The position numbers and the translations under genes are program-made. 64,000 nucleotides of DNA from Phycomyces nitens. Taxonomy: Eukaryota; Mucoromycota; Mucoromycetes; Mucorales; Phycomycetaceae. Shown here piece by piece: positions 1-11,578 of this stretch; position 1 is the stretch's first letter, and each line of letters starts with the position of its first letter. The notes beneath the pieces are model-generated. The model did no database searches. It worked only from the letters and a program-made list of their open reading frames with translations, and was not told the DNA's origin. The stretch is taken from assembly GCA_022702545.1 (NCBI GenBank), contig JAHRBC010000002.1, forward strand, positions 7,254,001 to 7,318,000. Direction: 5' to 3'.

Positions 1-1200
1 ATAAAAGTTCAATACAAAATAATGGGCTTATACCTTTTTATGCTTTAAAGTTTCAAGCCTTGTTTGCGTCACTACATATATTTTTCAAACCGTAGATTTA
101 AAAAAAAGCCAATAAAGCAACTGGTTATATATTTCATGGTGATTTTTAACAAATGTATTACTGAAAAAAAAAGTATTTGCTAATGACAATAAGTTGGTTT
201 TATATTGTAAGAGGCTCTTTGGATATCCTCACAGATATCTAGGACAAAAGTATCATTCGTGAGCGAGTGACGTAAAACAAGGCTTAGGATATTAAAGCAT
301 AAAAGGAAATAGTCTGCTTATTTTTATTGGTGTTTTATAAAAAGAGGAAGAGGAGCAGGAGCAGAAAGAGGACGAGACTATTGCTGAGTTTGAGTGAACT
401 ATGAATAAATTTGTACTCTGAAAAAGACTTGTACCACAAATGTACGAAAAAGTTTGTGCCTGAATTTTTACTTACCAAGGTTTGAATGCTTTTTTCAAAA
501 GAATAATACATAACCTGTCAGTACACAAGTAATATACATCTTTAACCACCACAATGATATAAAAGAACTTTAAATTCTTATCAATATAATTTAATAAAAT
601 ATTAAAGTCTTTTTAATATTCAATAAATAAACCATCACTTTAATCATGTAGCCAAGATGTCTATTTAATACAGAATTGATCATCCTTAAGTATAAAGGAT
701 TATATATGTATATTAGTGCACTCTTATTATACTTGTATACAGACTATATATTCTTGAATAGCAAAATATGAAATTATTTTAATAATTGAAATAGTGTTTA
801 TATAACCAGCTATACAAATCCGAATGAAATAGTATATTAAACATAGTCTCCATAGAATTATATCAAAAAATAAATAGCTGACTATCTTTTAATGTAGGCT
901 GTAGAGTAGTAGCAAACTATAACATTAACTTGTCTGATAAATTTCATGAAATATAATAATTTTTGCGATTATATTGAAAACAAAAGACAGCGTTTGGTCC
1001 AAGAAGTACAATTAAAGAAGTTGAATAGGTTGATATATTGATTGATCAAACTGACGGACTCTTAAAAATGGCCGTCTTTTTTTCTGGCCAATAAGCAATG
1101 CGATAAGTTACACAAAATATCAGTAAACATCTTCTACCTTGAGGTCTTTACCTCAACTACACTGGTCTTCTATGTTTCTCAAGATATATCATGGACCTAA
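1..1200. other. AT-rich intergenic DNA, no gene seen
   Basis: No open frame of useful length, RNA gene or repeat is recognised here. The stretch is strongly AT-rich with frequent stops in all frames, and it precedes the zinc-finger gene promoter. Confidence 0.6.
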
Positions 1201-1201
1201 G

Positions 1202-1208
1202 TATAAAA
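1202..1208 (+). promoter_or_regulatory. TATA-box-like element of the zinc-finger gene
   Basis: A perfect TATAAAA lies about 90 nt upstream of the proposed ATG at 1296, with a pyrimidine-rich leader (tctttctactc) between them. The spacing suits a fungal core promoter. This is inferred from sequence only. Confidence 0.4.
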
Positions 1209-1295
1209 TCAAGAGGCTGAAACCAATTTTTCCCTCATTCTTTCTACTCAATTCATCTACTTTTTGCTTCCCACCACTTTCCTACTTCTTTTACA

Positions 1296-2136
1296 ATGGA
1301 TATTGGTGCGTTTGACGATTCACTGCTTGATCCACAGCGTGATACAGATAACTTGGCAAGTGTTGAGCCGAATGTCTGGATTATATGTGAAACGAGAGCA
1401 TATAGCTAACCCCTTGGACGTTTCGTCATCCTTTTGGTCAAACTCGTTATTAGGCTTTAGATGGTAATTTATATACTCGCAAATTATTCGACCAAGTACC
1501 CTAAATATCTTTTTAGATCTCCTTCAGGAAAAGGAATTCAGATATCTAAGTGATCCCAGCTATGGAACCCCCACAGAGTACCCTCGTAACTATGGCCATT
1601 TGAATAGCCCTATATCAGGTAAAGTTCCCCATAACATATTCAAAGCGACTCGTACGTCCTAGCCAATATTCAGGTTACACTAACAAATCTACTTATAGTA
1701 TGTTTTTGGCTTTCTCATTCTCCAACTCTTCCCTCTCTGAATTATAGTTCCCCAGGATCTTCTCAAGGTTACTCTGAATATGGTAAATATTATGTTTGTA
1801 TTATGCGTTGGTTGCTAGGTATCTAATGATTGAATTTCTTATAAAGATGTACATCCTCAAACACCTCCAGCACAAGTCCAACATCAATCCACGCTTGTTA
1901 TTAAGCACTACAACCCATATGGACGACCAGCTACGATGAGAAATGATTCAGACCCTAGTCGATCAGAAAAATTTATATGCCAGGAGTGCTTTCAAATAAC
2001 TAGTACACAAAGTAACCTTGACCGACACATGAAGAAACACTCTAATAACCGAGAAAAGTTTGTTTGCCATGTATGCCCCAAAGATTTTACCAGCAAATTC
2101 AATCTAAATAGACATATCATTACCTTTCATGAATAG
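1296..2136 (+). CDS. C2H2 zinc-finger protein, four exons
   Basis: Probable nuclear DNA-binding protein of about 188 aa. Proposed exons are 1296-1386, 1517-1618, 1699-1782 and 1847-2136, all joined in phase 1. Exons 2 to 4 join cleanly at gtaaag, gtaaat and (t)ag sites. The first donor (gtgaaa at 1387) is weak, so the end of exon 1 is uncertain. The N-terminal half is acidic and Ser/Pro/Tyr-rich with no recognised domain. The C-terminus has two fingers: C-x2-C-x12-H-x3-H (CQECF to KKH) and C-x2-C-x12-H-x4-H (CHVCP to TFH), ending one residue before the stop. The NREKFVC linker between them resembles the usual finger linker. Zinc binding and nuclear location follow from the family; the target is unknown. 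The gene stands alone, with a TATA box upstream and no neighbour within 1 kb. Confidence 0.75.
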
Positions 2137-3222
2137 TCTCTTATCAACTATGCCTATGTATCATACCTTCAAGTTATCATCTATCACACGTTTTTATGGC
2201 CACTTTTATATGAATCGCCCTTCATTATCTTCACCTTTAAATAAATACATAAAAAAAAACAATTGTATATTCACTAGATAGGCCGTCAAATAACAAAAAG
2301 TAATAAAACTATTTTCTTACGAGTATTATTGATTCTCTGATCATCCAACTGGTCATTCTGGTCAGGGTTGGCGGTAGAATTGCTCCTTACCTGCTAGTTT
2401 TTTGGGTCTATCTAATAAACTATGGGTGGTCAGGTAAAAATATTCTTTGCTTGTTTTGCGGGTGTTTCAAGACCTGGCGCATGTGAGTATATAGGTTACC
2501 CATGAGAAGGAAAAAAAAAATTGAAAATATATAAAAATAAATAATGATAAACACCTAGATAATAGGGAAAAATAAATAAGGTATAAGAACAAAAGAAAAA
2601 AAAGTAATAATGTTTAACAGGGCATGTCAGAGAGGGTAGTTAGCGAGAAAGAAAAGAGAGCACATAAGAAACCCTCAGTGGGGGGAAACGGCTTTTAACA
2701 AAGTTAATAGATACATACAGCTGGTAAGAATACATGCGAAATGAATATATAGAGAAGAAGAAAAATGAGACACAAGGAATTGAAAATAAGTAACTAGGTA
2801 CTGACGGTGGTAAGATTGGGAACGAATTTCAGCAAGGGTATATCTAAAGAGGGATTCCTTTTGGAAAGTTGGACAATCTATTTATGAATCTGATTACACA
2901 ACAAAGCCAAAAAAAAAACTTCACTGTCTTAATCACAGCTTTGGAAGGATGCAGACGGAAGGGGTTTACAGAAAATAGTGGAAATTTTGGATGTCAGTCA
3001 ATGAAAAGGATCAGCAGGGACAGGCTCTCTCTATCGTCGAAAGATGGATGAGGGCTTGAACTAAAGTTTTGTTTTAGCGGTAAGAGGCTGCAAGGTCGAT
3101 GAAGATTTGACCAGGATGCGGTTCGGGAGGAATTGTATATTGAGAGGTGGTTTAATCAATAAAACGCAGCAAAACAAGTAAGCACACCCACCAATCGAAC
3201 CACACTATGTGTTTTGAAGGAT
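2137..3222. other. Intergenic, A-rich
   Basis: No gene is supported. The part from 2500 to 2800 is unusually purine-rich on the + strand. A short frame at 2869-3051 has no recognisable motif and I do not treat it as a gene. Confidence 0.5.
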
Positions 3223-3740
3223 CTAGAGAGGCAGCTGAATGTAGTCAATGATATGGGCATTCTGTGACAGGAAAGGGTACAAATATCTTTGAAAATGCTG
3301 TACCATCGCAGTTATAGCTGGGCAGACCAGCATATGAGCCAAGTTGCCTTTAATAGTGCCGCATTGACAGGCTGCGGATGGACAGGGAGGGAGCCGAGCA
3401 AAACGCCATTTTATCATACGACGACGTTCTTGACGAGTAAGGCAGTAGTAAGACCGGATCCCAAATAAGTTTGCACAGACCTCTAGTGACAGTAATTGGG
3501 GATTCTTGCTCGCAAGCTTGCTGGTCATTTCTTTTTGACATAGTTAGATATAAGCTTCTTTAAACGGCCCTTTTAGCTGAGGTCTGTATTTTTCCAACTA
3601 TTGGAAATATTCCCAAAGTATAATACAGTAATGCTTTTCCCATTCAGTTTTGGCTTTGGCAATGTCCAGCTTCGTGGTAAAAGCTTTGAGCAAGGAGTCT
3701 AATGGTAGTAGATATATATAGATAGATGTAAAATACCGTG
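3223..3740 (-). pseudogene. Decayed LINE C-terminus with Cys/His motif
   Basis: Read on the minus strand, one frame runs from about 3740 down to the stop before 3223 and is broken by two stop codons near 3555-3600. The intact last 101 residues contain RRRMIKWRFARLPP followed by CPSAACQCG, then LAHMLVCP. This order (basic helix, C-x-C, H, C) is the C-terminal Cys/His end of fungal non-LTR reverse transcriptases. No RT catalytic motif lies nearby, so this is a truncated dead copy. Established knowledge gives the LINE-end motif; assignment to a particular clade is not possible by eye. Confidence 0.6.
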
Positions 3741-4687
3741 CTTTGCTCAAATTTTTACTTTAGTCAATGATTGTATGATAGCATTGCCTATTGTGAGCGC
3801 AAAATCAGCGGTTAACTGCATTCTATTGCATATTGAAACATATTAAAGTTCTGGTTTTGCATAGATAACCTATTTGAAAGATATATCTTTTCTTAGATGA
3901 TTTGAACATCGTTTTCCATGCTCACATTTATTTAATTTTGTTTGAGTCTTTTTTGACGACGATATCCAATAATGCTTCTTAAAAAATTGAACAAGGAGTG
4001 GTATTTTATGTTTCTCTACACAAATTGTGCTATTGATTCTATGAGCATTCATCTAACCACTACTGCTGCTCATTTCCCCGTATCCAAGGCTCTTTTCATC
4101 ATTATATTTGATATTTTATAGATAGTTTGATTCTAAAATTCCTGGCGGGTTCAACTAATTGGGTCTAAGAATGATGTACACTCTGGATACACTTCCAGCT
4201 GGTTCCACTACATTTTAAACTTGATCAGACCAGAGAAGATATGGCCTTATACAGCCTAAAATCTTATTGTTCAGGTACATTCAGGCCCCTAAACATTTTG
4301 GCTCAAAAATTCTGATATCTGCCTTGAGGATCAAGCTGTCAAATATCCTGGCATCATTAAAGACATTAGAAAGCTTATGGCACACAACAATGGAGCTATC
4401 AATCAATCTAGGAATGGCCTTGTTGTGTAATTCCGAATTCCGAATACCAGATCAATCCTCTCATTGATTCACTATGGCTTCTCAGACTTTTCAACAAACT
4501 CTATCAGTATTCAACTTACGGTTGAACAACTATATTATGATCCGTCACTTCAAGATGTAGACCCTAAAAGAAGCTTGAAAGCAAAGATCTCGGGACTATT
4601 TTACCTCTCTAGATATTCAAAATAACTTTTTCTATATATCGGTGCACATGACATCCAAAAAAATACAGGACTACTGAAGTATATTGA
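3741..4687. other. Intergenic, unidentified remnants possible
   Basis: Frames at 3870-4052 (minus) and 4267-4467 (plus) were read but match nothing I know. The part from 4060 to 4600 is less AT-rich than its surroundings and could be old mobile-element sequence. Confidence 0.4.
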
Positions 4688-4848
4688 GTGATTGCAACCT
4701 CTGCTATAAAGTGTAAATTAAAGACATGTCTTTGCATCGGTATTATTCTTAGTATATACAAGCAATCGATCTACCAATCTATAGTAATAAAGTATATCTG
4801 GTGTAGTCTATATAATAAAACCAAAACTTTAATTCAATATGAGATGGG
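4688..4848 (-). repeat. Inverted copy of the F-box flank repeat
   Basis: Its reverse complement aligns by eye with 7530-7690, 10540-10700 and 14080-14230. Shared landmarks in order are a catattgaa(t) start, a ttttattgta/atagactacac block, agatatactttat, gcttgtatata, atgcaaag, and a final tttacacttta. It is the only copy in inverted orientation and has no F-box gene beside it. Confidence 0.6.
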
Positions 4849-5119
4849 ATCCCTTATACCTTTTTAAAATAGTGGTGTATTATCCATAAAGAAGCCATAC
4901 TTTTTGTATGCTCTTTTATAGTTGTCCAATTTTGGTCAGAGCATCTCTTGGTCTCTTTAATGTTGTAGGCTTGTTTCCTTTTGAATGAATATTATTATTT
5001 AGCATATCTCAAATATTCTCGATTGGACTCAAGTAAAGCCTTTTTGATAACCACCCAAAAATATTTAAAGTTTGAATAAACATCTTTTCGATATTCTAGA
5101 TTTATGTGTTGTGGATAAG

Positions 5120-5350
5120 AGAAGAAGAAGAAGCAAGTATTTCAACAAGTATTTTAAGGGAAATAAGAATATTGCAAGTGTTCTTTATATACTATCTTTC
5201 AGATTCCTCTAATAAACTCCTTGTTGTATAATAGCTAATTATGGCATGTTATAAAGTGTATGAGTACCTGGAGGATAAATATTAAGATATGAACTCGAAG
5301 TTATCAGCAAAGAGTAGCCAAAGATCTATTATAGAGTTTGTATTGCACTC
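5120..5350 (+). repeat. Diverged partial copy of the F-box flank unit
   Basis: The order ggaaataagaatatt, tataaagtgtatgagtacctgg, attaagatat and ctctgttatggtgtatata is repeated at 7105-7345, where the matching words are ggaaataagaatact, tataaagtgtgtgtgtgcctgg, attgagatat and ctctgctgtggtgtatata. The unit's flank has therefore spread beyond the tandem array. Confidence 0.55.
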
Positions 5351-7100
5351 TGTTATGGTGTATATATCACAATAATATCAGTTTCACAGTCTACAACTGT
5401 GCTAGACTGGTGAAACTATCAGTACCAAAATCTATCACTGAACTAAACCACTAAACCTCTAGCTGTAATAAGCACTAAAAACAATCTATAACCAAATCTT
5501 GGGCTTAATATTAATGACCCACGACTATACCACCTACACAACAATAAAACCAAATATAGCTTCTTGAATACACTAAGGTTGAAACAACCTTGGGGAGTGA
5601 GAGGAGCTCGTAAGGAATAAAAACCGAATGTTGACACTCATGTCTATAAAGGTTCTAATTGGAGATGCAACCAGTGCCTTGAATGGGTGCTGTTTTTGGG
5701 TCTGTACCTCTCCATAGTGTATGTTCTTTGGATAGAATGGCAAATTATGTGAAAATAACTGGGTGTTAATAAGGTGATTGACGGTAGAGATGGAGTGGAT
5801 GGTCAGTTGGAAAGAGTTGGTGATGCATAGTTGTAGGCCATGCAGTACAGATTAGAGTTAATGTTAGGATGTATTGTTGAGGAATGTAAATGGTGCAAGT
5901 AGTTGAACATTCAAAAGATGAAAAGAAGATGGGGGATTGGCGTGATAAATGTAGATGGCGCAAGTAGTTGAATGTTGAAAAGGCAAAGAGAAGATGGGAG
6001 ATTGAATTGAGAGATGCAGATGGTGCAATTAGATTATTGTAAAGATGAAAAGGGTCAGTGATGCATAGGTGTTTTTTTTTAGACGGAGTAGAATGAAGAT
6101 GGAGATGAACAATACATCTTGAGTGTTTGACACATAAAAGCATGGCAAAAGGTATAGCAATAACACCTTTGATTCATTTTCATTTATTTGATTAAGTGAT
6201 TTACGCGTTCTTTTTTTGAACATGTAATATATATATAAAATATCGTTCCTCGGCAGTACGGTCCCCCTAATGACCAAGCTTATGTCCAGGAAGACTGATA
6301 CTACAAAGTCAAACGAACTTTTCAATCTAGTACGTGGAATTTAAATTCCCCGCATACATGGCCGTTGTCACGTAGACGTAGCCCGCACGTTGATGGCTCG
6401 TACTTAAGAGCCAAAAAATTGGCAAGTTTCGACCTCTTATTTATAGACAAATACATCGGTGTTTGAATAAAATAAATGTTTTAAAGGCAAGTCACGGAAT
6501 CGGAATATGTTTTTGGTCGTGGCTTTTTCTTTTTCACGTGAGTTCAATAATATTCTCTTGAAAAATACCTAATAAAAATACATATTATAGTGTATTTACT
6601 ATTAATCTCTTTAAATACAAAGCATTACCCTTTTAAAAAATAAAGAAGCTCTTTAACTAGAGGATCCAAGTGAAAGCGTATCTAAAGAGTTTATTTTTTA
6701 ATATCGCCTATTTAAAAAAAGAGGTTTCTCAAGTACCCCATACTCCCCGAACCCTTTAATCCTTGCTCATCTATACACAATTTATTACCATTTTTAACAA
6801 TATAGTTTTGTAATTATTGAATAGTTTTGCTCTCTAAAATATATAAAAAATATTTACTGATAGATTTTCAATTATAATTCAAAGGATAAACCCGTTAAAT
6901 ATTGCTTTTACATCGAATCGCAAACAATTAATAGATTGGAAAAACGAAATACTCAAAAGAAGTATCTCTAGGGCTTTAAATGGGGAAATAGCTGGTCGAT
7001 TACAGAATTACGGGAGACTAATATCCCATTATATGACTATGAAATGATAAAAATCCCGTAAAATATGCGTAATGAGGTATTTGGAGTTGTTAGTATATTG
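5351..7100. other. Intergenic with a short tandem repeat
   Basis: Only the 65 bp tandem repeat at 5884-6070 is recognised. Long minus-strand frames here (5766-6143, 6029-6325) are by-products of that repeat and of low complexity. Confidence 0.5.
5884..6070. repeat. About 65 bp tandem repeat, three units
   Basis: Units start near 5885, 5951 and 6016, each with an atggtgcaagtagttgaa-like word followed by aaagatgaaaag or aaggcaaagag and agatgg. The units are diverged, and the third is shortened. Confidence 0.55.
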
Positions 7101-7104
7101 CAAA

Positions 7105-7700
7105 GGAAATAAGAATACTGTGAGTGTTATTTATTAAAAAGAAAACTAATATGATTGTGTTTATCTTTGTTCAAATTGACTTGTAATTAGAATCCCTGTT
7201 TTTTAATGAATAGTCATAACTGCAGCAGTATAAAGTGTGTGTGTGCCTGGTGTGTAACTATTGAGATATCGAAGTGCCAGGATTATAAGCAAGTAATAAT
7301 CGGGAATAGGCCAAGCGCTTTATATCCAACTCTGCTGTGGTGTATATACTACACAAAATAACCGAAATATATTAGGTGATAATATGCGCCAAGGTAAACC
7401 AAACCTACAGCAGTAAAGAGGCCAAGAGAAGAACTGACAAAAGAGTGGATAAGTATAAGAGACCATCCGAAAAGTATTGTTTTCCATGGATGACATATTA
7501 CTAGCTTTACAAAAATATAAAGCTAGGTCTACCTCACATTGAATAAATGTTTTGTTTTTATTGTACATACTACACAAGATATACTTTATGATATTACATT
7601 TCTAGATCGATTGCTTGTATATATTAATAATCAGGTAAATGTAAAAACATGCCTTTTATTTACACCTTGCGCTCAATATTATGAGCACTCAATACTTTTC
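7105..7700 (+). repeat. Flank segment of F-box unit 1
   Basis: Shared with 10230-10740 and 13600-14250. Landmarks are ggtgtatata followed by ctacac, a gaaatatattaggtgataatatgcg block, gtaaaccaaacctac, then gaataaatgttttg and the tttacacctt word before atattatgagcactc. It lies 0.6 kb upstream of the first F-box gene and travels with it. No coding capacity is evident. Confidence 0.65.
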
Positions 7701-8265
7701 TAATAGCCCTGTATTAGCAGTAATTATATTCAACTCTAATAATCTAACAATATAACAATCTGCAAATAAACACATTTTCCAAAGAATATAACTTGGCCAT
7801 ACGTCTATCCATACTTTGACATCTCAGTTTAACCACTCCCAACACTAGATCCATCTATCAATAGTCAAATCAAGACCAAAAGTCAATATCCAGAGACAAA
7901 TATTAATAAAGTCCAAGATTGAGCCGAACCACTAAAGATATAGCTGTACCAAGAAACAAAAACAATATACAGATATCCTTCTACTGCTAATAATCTACAA
8001 ACATAGTAAATAGATTCTAATCAAAAAGACCAGACCCTCACTTGTTAAACACAGGAATTAGAGGTCCTCCAAAGAAAGAAGTACAGGGGTTCCAAGCTAG
8101 TATGTTTACATGTTCCACTTACTGACGATTGTACCTCTGTCCTACAATACACTGCGTCTCTGTTACGTTTTCTGGTACAAGGGTCGGTGAAAAGTTATTT
8201 AGACACTCGAAAAGCATCAAAGCCTCTCTTTCCGGTATCTCTCTATTTCAAATATCCTTTTTATT
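7701..8265 (+). promoter_or_regulatory. Upstream region of F-box gene 1
   Basis: Nearly the whole stretch recurs at 11050-11578 before F-box gene 2. This includes a conserved proximal block with agctatttaaacattcgaa (8190-8215 in diverged form), gcatcaaa and ctctctttccggtatctctct ending a few bases before the ATG. The AT-rich ttattta/tatttaaa word about 70 nt upstream is the likely core promoter. Function is inferred from conservation between the paralogues. Confidence 0.45.
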
Positions 8266-10098
8266 ATGCTATTATCCGAATTTCCTCGAGAAATTATAGA
8301 GCAGTTAATAGAACTTCTTCCTCTCAAGGACAAAATCTCTTGCTCTCTAGTTTGTAAATCATGGAAAGAACTATTCCAGGATTCCCTACACTCTGATCTT
8401 GTGTTAGACCGAAGTTTATTGGAAGGCATTCTTAATCATCCCCAAGATCATCAACCATCCCTCCTAGCAACTCGGTTACTTGTACGACATTTAAAAGTCA
8501 ATTATAATACCCTAACAACGGACGAAGAGCTCTACGCACTGCAGCAAACATTTCCAAATATAAAGTATCTTTATTTTGAGCCAAAGTCATTAATCTCGGA
8601 AAACTTTGGTGCTACTGCCGACTGGAATATCTGGAGATTATTGAGAGAACTTCAGATCTGCCTTTATCTGAAACATGAGCCTGACATTGAGAGTACACTT
8701 GTGAGAATTGCTCTGTGCTTACCCCTCTTGAGACGACTGAAGATTCATAATACAAACAGCGAAGTACAATTATCGTTCTCATTAGACGACTTTGAAGCTA
8801 TTCACTCGCATTTAAATTACCTTACAGACATGCAACTAAGTTCGGATCTATTGACTCTATCAAAAACAGACCTTGAGCGTATGACAAGAGTATCGCCAGC
8901 TGCAAATATGAGCAGCCTAAAAATAAGCACTGAAAATACAGACCATCGATGGCTATGTTATTTTGCTCGCAAATATCCCAATCTACGCACACTTAATCTC
9001 GACATATCAAATACTCTACCCAATATCAATGAAAAAAAGAGCAATACAACATCATTGTTCCAACAAGTGCCTCTACCATTTCAACACCTAACACGCTTAT
9101 GTATTGAATATTCTGATTGGACTGCGAAAAATCATCTACTTTTCTATGATTTAACCCATTTTCACAATGTGCCGTTAAAGAGTATATGTGTTACCATTAA
9201 CATGCTCTATGAAGGCGATCCTCCTCATAATCCTTGGGAATTTCCTACACATATCACAGAGGTTTCTCTTGCAGCATTCTCAAAGACCATTGAATCATTC
9301 ACTTTATTTTTTCCGAGCAAATATTCAACCACAATCGACCTTGCAGAGTTGAAGGACAGCCTTTACAATCTAGTTGAACTGATGATTACTTCTTCCACGT
9401 CTGTTGAGATTGATACCCTTCTATGTGCAGCGCCTCGCTTAAGAAAAGTTCACCTCGAAAATAGTGATATCGAACTTGAAGGTGAACTCTACACTTCAAA
9501 CAGGTTTGTGCTCCAGTCGTTCACAGTAGTCTGGACAACCATGACATCAGACGTTCTCCGGTTTCTTTCATTTCATTGCAGAAGTTTAAACGAGTTGATA
9601 TTGGAAATAACATCAGTACATGGCTCCTTTACAACACCTGGGTGTCAGTTTATTGATATGGCTTACACCCGCTTGGACAAGTTTAATATGGAAACTTCTT
9701 TCTTTATTATACAAGACAACGAAGAATCTCCAGAAAATTTAAATATTACTCTTATTACTCGACCAATTGACGATATTCCTCCAAAGCAAGATTACGATCC
9801 TAATGTTTTGCCAGTTATTGTTGGTTGTCCACCGTCCAAATCTCGTAATGCCTGGTTTTATACCGATAATCCTTATACTAAATGGGATATCTCAGAAGAA
9901 CAAGGCTCCCGTGTCGAGAAATTTGTTTTAAACTATGAGGAAAACAAAAAAATCACTGGCAAGAGAACTCTTGATCCAAAGGAAAGAAAGCTAAACGTTT
10001 TTTCGGACGACAATTGTGTTTTTGGATATACAAAGATAGAACTTGGCTATGTAGCTAATTTTTATATAGACTACTCTTTTGATGCAAGATGTCTTTAG
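8266..10098 (+). CDS. F-box protein with leucine-rich C-terminal region (paralogue 1)
   Basis: 610 aa, intronless. The first about 45 residues (LSEFPREIIEQLIELLP, then DKISCSLVCKSWKEL) are an F-box, which binds Skp1 so that the protein can act as substrate receptor of an SCF ubiquitin ligase. From about residue 60 to 500 there are irregular leucine-rich repeats, with phrases such as YPNLRTLNLDIS and PRLRKVHLENSDIE, expected to bind the substrate. The last 110 residues carry no known motif. The start is fixed by the F-box, which begins at residue 2, and by the same start in the paralogue. It is a tandem duplicate of 11579-13423. The substrate is unknown. The frame is intact, so the gene is probably functional, and unequal divergence across the repeats suggests changing specificity. 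Confidence 0.87.
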   Translation: MLLSEFPREIIEQLIELLPLKDKISCSLVCKSWKELFQDSLHSDLVLDRSLLEGILNHPQDHQPSLLATRLLVRHLKVNYNTLTTDEELYALQQTFPNIKYLYFEPKSLISENFGATADWNIWRLLRELQICLYLKHEPDIESTLVRIALCLPLLRRLKIHNTNSEVQLSFSLDDFEAIHSHLNYLTDMQLSSDLLTLSKTDLERMTRVSPAANMSSLKISTENTDHRWLCYFARKYPNLRTLNLDISNTLPNINEKKSNTTSLFQQVPLPFQHLTRLCIEYSDWTAKNHLLFYDLTHFHNVPLKSICVTINMLYEGDPPHNPWEFPTHITEVSLAAFSKTIESFTLFFPSKYSTTIDLAELKDSLYNLVELMITSSTSVEIDTLLCAAPRLRKVHLENSDIELEGELYTSNRFVLQSFTVVWTTMTSDVLRFLSFHCRSLNELILEITSVHGSFTTPGCQFIDMAYTRLDKFNMETSFFIIQDNEESPENLNITLITRPIDDIPPKQDYDPNVLPVIVGCPPSKSRNAWFYTDNPYTKWDISEEQGSRVEKFVLNYEENKKITGKRTLDPKERKLNVFSDDNCVFGYTKIELGYVANFYIDYSFDARCL

Positions 10099-10229
10099 TT
10101 GTCAAAAAATAAAAGAAGCGTTCTAATATTCATTAAATATTTTAAACTTGAAGTCTTCTTTTTTTCTTTTAAATCAACACAGTAAAAACAATGTATTGTT
10201 TTCTGAACTCTTTATTTAAAAGAAATATT

Positions 10230-10740
10230 AAAAAAAGACGGGTCAAATATGTTTTTCCGCGCAATGATTGTGTAGTGAGCATTGTGAATACAATCAACCA
10301 ATGTGAACTTGTCAAGAATGACAATGCTTACAGATGTGATATACACACCACAACTGAATAAACACTTAGCATTTGAAATAAATTGGATGATAAAAAGTGC
10401 CAATTTAAACCAAACCAACAAAAGTAAAGTGACTAAGAGATCATTTGACTAAATAATTTGTACGTAGAAAAGAGCATCCGAAATGTATTGCTTTTTTATG
10501 GACATTATATCTATAGCTTTATAAAAGCATAAAAGATGGTCAATCTCATATTGAATAAATGTTTTGCTTTTATTGTACTGACTATGCAAGATATATAATT
10601 TATGATGTTATATTGCTAGATTTATTGCTTTTATATATTAATAATGAGATCAATGTAAAGAAATGTCTTTTTATTTACACCTTACGCCCAATATTATGAG
10701 CACTCGGTACTTTTCTAGTAGCCCTGTATTAGCAATAATT
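10230..10740 (+). repeat. Flank segment of F-box unit 2
   Basis: Second copy of the unit flank found at 7105-7700, with the same order of landmarks (atatacacaccac, gatgataaaaagtgcc, aaaccaaaccaac, gaataaatgttttgc, ttacaccttacgcc, atattatgagcactcgg). It separates the two F-box genes and marks the junction of the tandem duplication, which has a period of about 3.3 kb. Confidence 0.65.
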
Positions 10741-11578
10741 CCACAATGTCAACTACATAGAAAAGGCTCATTTATTCCAAAATTATGTTATTTAGAATCA
10801 CACATTCAATTGTCAAAGTATTTCAGAATCCCAAACGAGTAAATCATCAAAGTTTTACAAGAGGATCTATATATTCTATATAGGTTAGAGATGTACGAGC
10901 AATGTCTTTTGTACATTAGATAATTTACAATTGCACCTTTTTAATTTCAATTAATTTTCAAACCAACTCCTTTAAACTATTTAGTAAAGTAATCCTTTAT
11001 CTCTTTTATTCCAAAAACTCGCTATAATTATAATATTTTCAACAGTTATAAATCCAAGTCTAATAATCTGCGAATAAACCTATTTTCCAAAGAATGTAAC
11101 TTGGCCATACGTCTATCCATAGTTTGACATTTCAGTTTAACCACTCACGATACTAGATTCATCTATCAATAGTCAAATCAAGACCTAAGGTTAATATCTA
11201 GGACGAATATTAATAAAGTCCAAGAGTCAGCCAAACAATTAAAGATATATATTTTTATCAAGAAGCAAAACCAATTTTCAGATATGTTTCTTCTGCCAAT
11301 TATCTACAAACATAGTAAAGAGATTTTGATTGAAAGGCCAGACCTTTACTTGTTGAACACAAGAATTAGAGGTCCTCCAAAGGAAGAAGTACAGGTGTTC
11401 CAAGCTAGCTTATGTCAAGTTACACATACTGACGAGTGTACCTCTGTACTACAATATATTGGGCCTCCTTTGTTTTTTCTCACATATTAGAGTTTGTAAA
11501 AAAGCTATTTAAACATTCGAAAAGCATCAAACCCTCTCTTTCCGGTATCTCTCTGTTCCGAATATCCCCTTTTTTGTT
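10741..11578 (+). promoter_or_regulatory. Spacer and upstream region of F-box gene 2
   Basis: The part 10741-11040 has no counterpart in unit 1 and no gene. From 11050 the sequence matches 7750-8265, including the tatttaaacattcgaa block near 11506 and the pyrimidine-rich word before the ATG. A short plus frame at 11284-11490 lies inside this conserved upstream DNA and is not conserved as protein in unit 1. Confidence 0.45.
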